Source: Rothia mucilaginosa (GTDB lineage Bacteria > Actinomycetota > Actinomycetes > Actinomycetales > Micrococcaceae). Taken from it: 64,000 bases of DNA. Made by a program: the position numbers and the translations under genes. Each line of letters opens with the position of its first letter. Within the stretch, counting starts at the first letter, position 1. Under the pieces are notes generated by a model. It was given only the letters and a program-made list of their open reading frames with translations. It had not been told where the DNA came from and did not search any database. The stretch covers positions 620,001 through 684,000 of the forward strand of contig NZ_CP079822.1 of the NCBI RefSeq assembly GCF_019334805.1, read 5' to 3'. Shown one piece after another: positions 58,041 through 64,000 of this stretch.

Positions 58041-59459
58041 CTACAGGCCGCGAGTGTGCAGCTTGCGTGCCGCCTCAGCAATAGAGCCAGAGAGCGAGGG
58101 GTAGACCGTGAAAGTATCCGCCAGGTCATCCACCGCGAGCTTCTTCTCCACCGCCAGGGCAATGGGGTAAATCAGCTCGGAAGCACGCTGACCGACCACC
58201 ACGCCACCAATGACGGTGCCGGAGTGACGGCGAGCAAAAATCTTCACGAAGCCGTCGCGCATCGCCATCATCTTCGCGCGCGGGTTGGTGCTCAACTGCA
58301 GGGTCACCGCGTCACCGCGGTAGGCTCCCTCGGCGAGGTCCTTCTCGCTCACACCCACGGTCGCAATTTCCGGGGAGGTGAAGATGTTCGCGGCAACCTT
58401 ATCGGTACGCAGCGGGCGCACCGCATCACCGAGGATGTGCGCCATAGCGATACGGCCCTGCATCGCAGCCACGGAAGCCAGCGGGTACACACCCGTGCAG
58501 TCACCGGCGGCGTAAATACTGTTCACGCTCGTACGGGACACGCCGTCCACCTTAATATGGCCGCTCGGGGTCTGCTCCACACCGGCAGCTTCCAAGCCCA
58601 AATCCTCAGTGTTCGGAATCGAACCAATAGCCACCAGGCAGTGAGTGCCAGAAACCTTACGACCATCCGACAGAGTCACGATAACGCCGGAGCCGTCCTC
58701 AGTACGCTCAACAGCAGCCGCACGGGAACGCGGCATCACTCGCACGCCGCGACGTTCAAAGACGTCCTCCAGCACGCGGGCTGCGTCCTCGTCCTCACCG
58801 GGAAGCACGCGGTCACGCGAAGACACCAGCGTCACCTTCGAACCCAGACCGTTATACGCCGACGCGAACTCGGCACCGGTCACACCCGAACCAATCACAA
58901 TCAGTTCCTCGGGAACCTCGGAGAGGTTGTACAGCTGAGTCCAGGTCAGAATGCGCTCGCCGTCAGGCATACCGGTCGCCATTTCACGCGGATGCGTACC
59001 CACCGACAGCAGCACAAAGTCCGCCTGCAGGGGGTAGATCAGACCAGCCTCATCAGTCACCTGAACGGTGTGGCGGTCCAGGAGCTTACCGGTACCGTGA
59101 ATAATCTTCACACCAGCAGAAGCCAGGGCACGCTTGATGTCGGCAGACTGCTGTTGAGCCAGGTCGCGGACTCGGCGGTTCACGCGGTCCATATCAACAC
59201 GCAGCTGAGGCGCCTTGCCCTTCGTGTTCTCAATGCCCAAGCTACCCGCCTCGGAGAAGCGGGTCATCATATCCGCCGTAGCGATTAGGGTCTTAGAGGG
59301 CACAACGTCGGTCAGAACGGCGGAGCCACCAATGGCATTGCGCTCAATCAGAGTCACGTCCGCGTTGGATGCGGCAGCCACCATCGCTGCCTCGTAACCG
59401 CCGGGGCCACCACCAATAATTACAATTCGCTGAGATGCATAGTTCACCTTTGAAGTCAT
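58041..59459 (-). CDS. lpdA: NAD(P)H-quinone dehydrogenase, LpdA type
   Basis: A 472-residue flavoprotein. The FAD site is IVIIGGGPGGYEAA, the NAD(P) site VIGSGVTGAEFASAY, and the second FAD contact YAAGDCTGV. In lipoamide dehydrogenases the first motif continues into a Cys pair, but here it reads GGSAVLTDVVPSKTL with no cysteines. This matches the LpdA/Rv3303c group, which reduces quinones and cannot act on disulfides. It may protect against oxidative stress. It is transcribed towards the terminator at 57911. Confidence 0.9.
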   Translation of the reverse strand: MTSKVNYASQRIVIIGGGPGGYEAAMVAAASNADVTLIERNAIGGSAVLTDVVPSKTLIATADMMTRFSEAGSLGIENTKGKAPQLRVDMDRVNRRVRDLAQQQSADIKRALASAGVKIIHGTGKLLDRHTVQVTDEAGLIYPLQADFVLLSVGTHPREMATGMPDGERILTWTQLYNLSEVPEELIVIGSGVTGAEFASAYNGLGSKVTLVSSRDRVLPGEDEDAARVLEDVFERRGVRVMPRSRAAAVERTEDGSGVIVTLSDGRKVSGTHCLVAIGSIPNTEDLGLEAAGVEQTPSGHIKVDGVSRTSVNSIYAAGDCTGVYPLASVAAMQGRIAMAHILGDAVRPLRTDKVAANIFTSPEIATVGVSEKDLAEGAYRGDAVTLQLSTNPRAKMMAMRDGFVKIFARRHSGTVIGGVVVGQRASELIYPIALAVEKKLAVDDLADTFTVYPSLSGSIAEAARKLHTRGL

Positions 59460-59500
59460 GCCTTAATTGTGAGCTATGCCGCCGCTACGGGGCAAACGCA

Positions 59501-59544
59501 CTCGCCGTGCAGATGTGCCATATTGTGGCAACCTGCACGGCGAG
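59501..59544 (-). terminator. Hairpin after mfd
   Basis: Perfect 12-bp arms CTCGCCGTGCAG (59501-59512) and 59533-59544, 39 bases past the mfd stop on the minus strand. Confidence 0.7.
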
Positions 59545-59582
59545 CATTTGCTTGGGGCATGCCGGTTAGACGGGGCGCTCCC

Positions 59583-62500
59583 CTACTCTTCGAGAGCCTG
59601 CGGTTTCTCGGCGTAAATCGAGTTGATGAACTTCTCAGCCCACTGCAGCATCGCGCCGTCCACCAGGTCCTTGCCGCCAACAGGCATGGTCTTCGGGCGC
59701 GGCACCAGCGTCAGCCAGGTGTCCATACCCTTCGGCTGGGCGTGCGTGGAACCCGGGTACACGCGCTTCAGACGCATCTGGCGGGACTCCGGCAGCGGCG
59801 TAGCGGTCACCACGCGCACCTTCGGACCCAACACCACCAGCTCGTGAATACCGGCGGCACGGGCGTGCATACGCACCGTCGCCACGGCAAGCAGGTTCTC
59901 TACCGTCTCCGGCAGTTCGCCGTAACGGTCGACCAGCTCCTCGCGTGCCTCCGCGATCTTCTCTTCGGTATCGGCGGCAGCAATCTGGCGATACGCCTGC
60001 AAGCGCAGACGCTCAGAATCAATGTAGGTGTGCGGAATATGCGCATTGACGGGCAGGTCAATCTTCGTTTCGACCTCTCGCTCTTCCTTCTCGCCGCGGT
60101 AGTTCGCCACGGCCTCACCGACCAGGCGCAGGTACAGGTCAAAACCAACGCCGGCAATATGACCGGACTGTTCGCCGCCGAGCAGGTTGCCGGCACCGCG
60201 AATCTCCAGGTCCTTCATGGCCAGCTGCAGGCCCGCACCCAGCTCGTTATGGGTCGCCACAGCCTTCAGACGCTCGTGCGCAATCTCGCCGAGGGTCTTA
60301 TCCACCGGGTACAGGAAGTAGGCGTAGGCGCGCTCGCGGCCACGACCCACACGTCCACGCAGCTGATGCAGCTGGCTCAGACCGTAGTTCTGGGCGTGAT
60401 CAACAATGAGGGTGTTCGCGTTCGAAATATCCAGGCCGGTCTCCACGATGGTGGTGCAGACCAGCACGTCAAAGCGGCGCTCCCAGAAGTCCACAATAAT
60501 CTGCTCCAGGCGCGATTCACTCATGCGGCCGTGGGCGGTGGCGATGCGCGCCTCCGGCACGAGCTTGCCGATTTCCGCGGCAACATCATCGATATCAGCC
60601 ACGCGGTTGTGTACGAAGAACACCTGTCCTTCACGCATGAGCTCGCGGCGAATTGCGGCAGTAATCTGGCTGTCGGTTCGCGGTCCCACGAAAGTCAGCA
60701 CGGGGTGGCGTTCCTCCGGCGCGGTGGCAAGGGTGGAGGTCTCTCGAATACCGGTGAGCGACATTTCCAGGGTGCGCGGAATGGGGGTTGCACTCATGGC
60801 GAGCACGTCCACGTTGGTGCGCATCTGCTTGAGCTTTTCCTTGTGCTCCACGCCGAAACGCTGCTCCTCGTCAATGATGACCAGGCCCAGGTCCTTAAAC
60901 ACCACGCTGTCCGAGAGAATGCGGTGCGTACCGATTACCACGTCCACCGCACCGGATGCGATTTCTTCGGTAATCTGGCGGGTTTCTTTCGCTTTCTGGA
61001 AGCGGGAAAGCACGCGAATCTTCACGGGGAAGCCCGAGAAGCGCTCACTGAACGTCTCGTAGTGCTGCTGGGCGAGCAGGGTCGTGGGTACGAGCACGGC
61101 AACCTGCTTGCCGTCCTGTACCGCCTTAAACGCGGCACGTACGGCGACCTCGGTTTTGCCGAAGCCCACGTCGCCGGAGATGAGACGGTCCATGGGGATT
61201 TCTTTCTCCATGTCCTCCTTTACCTCGTGGATGGCGGTGAGCTGGTCGGGAGTCTCGTTGTAGGGGAAGGACTCTTCCAGCTCTCGCTGCCAGGGGGTGT
61301 CTGCGGCGAAGGCGTGACCACGCGAGGCCTGGCGTGCCGAGTAGAGTTTCACCAGGTCGGCGGCGATTTCCTTGACTGCCTTGCGAGCGCGGGACTTGGT
61401 CTTAGCCCAGTCACTACCGCCCATCTTGGACAGGCTCGGGTTCTCGCCCCCCACGTAGTTGGAGATCAAATCCAGCTGGTCGGAGGGTACGAAGAGGCGG
61501 TCGGGCGCGCCACCGCGCTTGGCGGGGGCGTACTCGATGACAAGGTATTCCTTCATGGGCTGCACGCCGTTGACCGGGGATGCACCAGCAACCGGGCGGG
61601 AGGTCATCTCGACGAACCTGCCGATGCCATGGCGTTCGTGCACCACGTAGTCACCGGGATTCAGCGCGAGCGGGTCGACGGCGTTGCGGCGGCGGCGCGT
61701 CTTGAATTTCTGTCCTGCGGCGCCTCGGGGTGCGTAGGTTCCGCGGCGGCCGAGTAGTTCGGCTTCGGTGAAGACGGCGAGCTTCGCCTCCTCAACGAGG
61801 AAGCCTGCGGAGGCGGGCGCCTCGCACACCTCGACGATGCCGTGTTCGAGTTTGCCAGCGGGGTCGGCTTCGAGGCTGGTTCGGCGGGCTGCGGGTACGG
61901 CGGGTGCCCCTTCGCCGGAGTGGAAGAGGTCGATGAGTCGGTCAGTGGAGCCGCGGCCGTTGGTGAGGGCGAGGACGGTCCACTGTTGACGGATGAGGTC
62001 GCCGACCTGGCTGAGCATGCGTTCGACGGAACCGTTGAATGCGGTTGCGGGGGTGGCGTTGACGGTGTAGGTGTCGATTCCGTCTTCGATGGCGTCGGCG
62101 ATGCCCTGGTTCTGGAGCGCCCCGGCGGCGTCTTCGAGTAGGTCTGCGTCGGTGACGAGTTCGGTGATTTCCCACCAGCTGAGCTTGGCTTCGAGTGCCT
62201 GTGCGGTGGTTTGGTCGATGGTGCGGAATCCACTGTCGCTCATGCGGAGCTGGCCGAGGTCGATGGGTGCTACTGCGTCGGCTTCTGCAGAGGTGTCCCA
62301 TGCTGCGGCGAGGAATTCTTCGTTGGTGGCGACGAGGTCTTCGGCGCGGGCGCGCACGCGCTCGGGTTCGACGTTAATGATCATGGATCCTGCTGGCAAC
62401 AGCTCGGTGAGGGTGTTCATGGATTCGATGAGTAGCGGGGTGAGTGATTCCATGCCTTCGACGTAGATTCCGCCGGCAATCTTTTCGAGCATGGCTGCGG

Positions 62501-63329
62501 CTGCCGGGTAGTCGGCTTTCAGGCGGGCGGCGCGGCTCATGACCTCGGGGGTGATGAGCAGTTCGCGGCAGGGCAGCAGAGTGAGTTCAGTGAGCTCTTC
62601 TCCCCCGCTGAGTGTGCGCTGGTCGGCGACGGAGAAGTGGCGCATTTCGTCGAGTTCGTCGCCGAAGAATTCGAGGCGTACGGGGGTGTTTGCGGTGGGC
62701 GGGAAGACGTCGATGATGCCGCCTCGTACGGCGTATTCGCCGCGCTTGGCGACCAGGTCTACGCGGGAGTATGCGGCGTCGTTGAGGCCACGCACCACAT
62801 CTTTGAAGGGGTATTCTTCGCCGCGGACCAGGTGCACGGGTTCGAGCTTTTCGATGCCGGTGACGATGGGCTGGATGACGGCGCGTACGGGTGCGATAAC
62901 AACCTGGGGGCGTTTAGCCGCATCCCCGGTCATGGCGCGCAGTACCTGCAGGCGGCGGCCTACGGTGTCGGAGCGCGGTGAGAGGCGTTCGTGGGGCAGG
63001 GTTTCCCAGGCGGGGAAGAGCGCGATGTCGGCGGCGGGCAGGTAGGAGCGCAGGGCTGCGGCGAGGTCTTCTGCTTGGCGGTCGGTGGGGGCGATGATGA
63101 GGCTGAGCGCTTCAGCGGTGGTATCGCGTACTGCGGTGGAGATGTCTGCAATGAGCGCGGCGTGGGTTCCGGCGACGGCGCCGATGAGGGTGCGTGCGCT
63201 ACGTTCAGCGGGCTGTGCGGAGGCTGCGGTGCGGATCGCGGCCCAGCTGCTGAGTTGGTTGAGGGTGTTCAGGAGGGGGTGCAGGGGTGCCTCGAGGGGC
63301 TGTGCAGTAGCTTTTCGGGTGGTGCTCAC
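59583..63329 (-). CDS. mfd: Transcription-repair coupling factor Mfd
   Basis: A 1248-residue motor that removes RNA polymerase stalled at lesions and recruits UvrA. Order: N-terminal UvrB-like damage modules (about 55-450), the RNA polymerase interaction domain (about 540-600, with NPGDYVVHERHGIGRFVEM), the RecG-like helicase with Walker A GDVGFGKTEVA and DEEQ box, TQNYGLSQLHQLRGRVGR-like motif VI, and the C-terminal TRCF domain. GTG start with AGGAGAA upstream. Length is slightly above the usual 1150-1220. Confidence 0.97.
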   Translation of the reverse strand: MSTTRKATAQPLEAPLHPLLNTLNQLSSWAAIRTAASAQPAERSARTLIGAVAGTHAALIADISTAVRDTTAEALSLIIAPTDRQAEDLAAALRSYLPAADIALFPAWETLPHERLSPRSDTVGRRLQVLRAMTGDAAKRPQVVIAPVRAVIQPIVTGIEKLEPVHLVRGEEYPFKDVVRGLNDAAYSRVDLVAKRGEYAVRGGIIDVFPPTANTPVRLEFFGDELDEMRHFSVADQRTLSGGEELTELTLLPCRELLITPEVMSRAARLKADYPAAAAMLEKIAGGIYVEGMESLTPLLIESMNTLTELLPAGSMIINVEPERVRARAEDLVATNEEFLAAAWDTSAEADAVAPIDLGQLRMSDSGFRTIDQTTAQALEAKLSWWEITELVTDADLLEDAAGALQNQGIADAIEDGIDTYTVNATPATAFNGSVERMLSQVGDLIRQQWTVLALTNGRGSTDRLIDLFHSGEGAPAVPAARRTSLEADPAGKLEHGIVEVCEAPASAGFLVEEAKLAVFTEAELLGRRGTYAPRGAAGQKFKTRRRRNAVDPLALNPGDYVVHERHGIGRFVEMTSRPVAGASPVNGVQPMKEYLVIEYAPAKRGGAPDRLFVPSDQLDLISNYVGGENPSLSKMGGSDWAKTKSRARKAVKEIAADLVKLYSARQASRGHAFAADTPWQRELEESFPYNETPDQLTAIHEVKEDMEKEIPMDRLISGDVGFGKTEVAVRAAFKAVQDGKQVAVLVPTTLLAQQHYETFSERFSGFPVKIRVLSRFQKAKETRQITEEIASGAVDVVIGTHRILSDSVVFKDLGLVIIDEEQRFGVEHKEKLKQMRTNVDVLAMSATPIPRTLEMSLTGIRETSTLATAPEERHPVLTFVGPRTDSQITAAIRRELMREGQVFFVHNRVADIDDVAAEIGKLVPEARIATAHGRMSESRLEQIIVDFWERRFDVLVCTTIVETGLDISNANTLIVDHAQNYGLSQLHQLRGRVGRGRERAYAYFLYPVDKTLGEIAHERLKAVATHNELGAGLQLAMKDLEIRGAGNLLGGEQSGHIAGVGFDLYLRLVGEAVANYRGEKEEREVETKIDLPVNAHIPHTYIDSERLRLQAYRQIAAADTEEKIAEAREELVDRYGELPETVENLLAVATVRMHARAAGIHELVVLGPKVRVVTATPLPESRQMRLKRVYPGSTHAQPKGMDTWLTLVPRPKTMPVGGKDLVDGAMLQWAEKFINSIYAEKPQALEE

Positions 63330-63885
63330 GGGTTCTCCTGAATCTGCTGTCCTCGGTTCCGGCGGTTTGGCTGGTGGAGGGCTGCTATGGATAGTCGGTA
63401 TTGGGCGGTGCCGGTTTGGGGCGTCCGAGTGAATTTGCCTTTATTTCATGGTGCTTTTTGTGCGTTTTGGGGTGTTTTTTTTGCGGCTTTTCCATTGTAG
63501 GACTTGTCCGCTTTTTCTGGCATTTTTCTCTTGTATTCTCTGTGATGGAATATATTCCTTTTTGCACTCGGTTGTCGCTTTCGTGGGTGATATTTGAGTA
63601 TGGTTTTCTTCCGTGTCTGTTCCTGTGCCACAACGTTCATCACATGGGGCGCAAATCACACATCCACAGACATCTTTGCACTTTGTGCACCATTATTTTC
63701 ACAGCTTAATCCTGTACCCTAATCATTAACACTTACAGAAAAACCACACAGTATATCCCCTTCCGGATTCTGATTACCTCTTCCAACCAACCTCAGGTTT
63801 TCAGTATTTACTGCGGCTTTTCTAGTGCAATAATTCACCGTTTCTTTCGATGTTTCTTCCGGAACGTCGCATCAGAAAGACACAA
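63330..63885. other. AT-rich divergent intergenic region
   Basis: No gene is supported; frames of 65-115 codons here show no domain. From about 63430 the sequence is much richer in A and T than the rest of the window and includes a run of eight or more T near 63473. It should carry promoters for mfd and for the secreted protein gene at 63886. Confidence 0.5.
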
Positions 63886-64000
63886 ATGACAACCACATAC
63901 ACGAACAATCCCGCTGAAAAGCCCCATGCCCGTTCATGGTCTGCTAAGAAGTGGGGTGCTTTCGCACTCGCTTTTGGTACTGCTTTCACTGCGGCACCGC
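63886..64000 (+). CDS. Secreted protein, N-terminal fragment
   Basis: The first 38 codons of a gene cut by the window end. The product begins MTTTYTNNPAEKPHARSWS, followed by basic residues and a hydrophobic stretch WGAFALAFGTAFTAAP, which reads as a signal peptide. AGAAAG lies about eight bases before the ATG. What is exported cannot be told from this part. Confidence 0.6.
   Translation, partial: MTTTYTNNPAEKPHARSWSAKKWGAFALAFGTAFTAAP

Overview
The window is chromosomal DNA of a fairly high-GC actinobacterium. Gene content and order point to the Micrococcaceae and most likely to a Rothia species close to R. mucilaginosa; that name is an inference. Supporting signs are a secreted Rpf-type resuscitation factor with a LysM domain, an actinobacterial SAM-IV riboswitch before metY, GatCAB, a three-part acyl-CoA carboxylase with an epsilon subunit, a Holin-X family protein, a LpdA-type quinone reductase, and several promoters set so close to the start codon that the mRNA should be leaderless.

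Layout. 1-7.8 kb: a secreted M23/LytM-like protein with a decayed active site, an LppM-like lipoprotein next to a proline/glutamine-rich membrane protein, a CAU tRNA, a family-4 glycosyltransferase, a Holin-X protein and tRNA-Asn. 8-14.6 kb: information genes dnaG, dusB, an acetyltransferase, glyS and an S4-domain protein. 14.6-17.1 kb: a palindromic repeat locus, a serine esterase and two MerR-family regulators, each with its own 19-bp-spacer promoter. 17.4-20.5 kb: the metY-metX methionine genes under the SAM-IV riboswitch. 20.9-27.3 kb: a three-gene ABC-2 exporter operon, rsgA and an oligopeptidase B, then a second copy of the palindromic repeat. 27.9-35.3 kb: gatCAB, the Rpf-like protein and ligA. 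35.5-38.3 kb: an adenylate cyclase whose stop overlaps the start of a PP2C phosphatase gene, and a PH-domain membrane protein. 38.4-56.1 kb: birA, accD, accE, maf and accA, an order known from Mycobacterium but here split by about 11 kb. 56.5-64 kb: a frameshifted MFS transporter, lpdA, mfd and the start of a secreted protein.

How the genes work together. BirA biotinylates the carrier domain of the acyl-CoA carboxylase alpha chain, which works with the AccD beta and AccE epsilon chains to make malonyl- or methylmalonyl-CoA. MetX and MetY make homocysteine and are held down when SAM is plentiful. GatCAB supplies Gln-tRNA or Asn-tRNA by transamidation. Mfd, LigA and DnaG serve repair and replication.

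The most unusual part is 42.3-53.4 kb, inserted between accE and maf. It begins with two neighbouring Mrr-related proteins: one with an intact-looking PD-(D/E)xK site, and one with four winged-helix-like repeats and a nuclease domain whose catalytic residues are replaced. It also carries a glutathionylspermidine-synthase-like ligase next to a serine-rich membrane protein. A second notable signal is a palindromic intergenic repeat of about 107 bp, present twice almost unchanged (14.7 and 27.7 kb).
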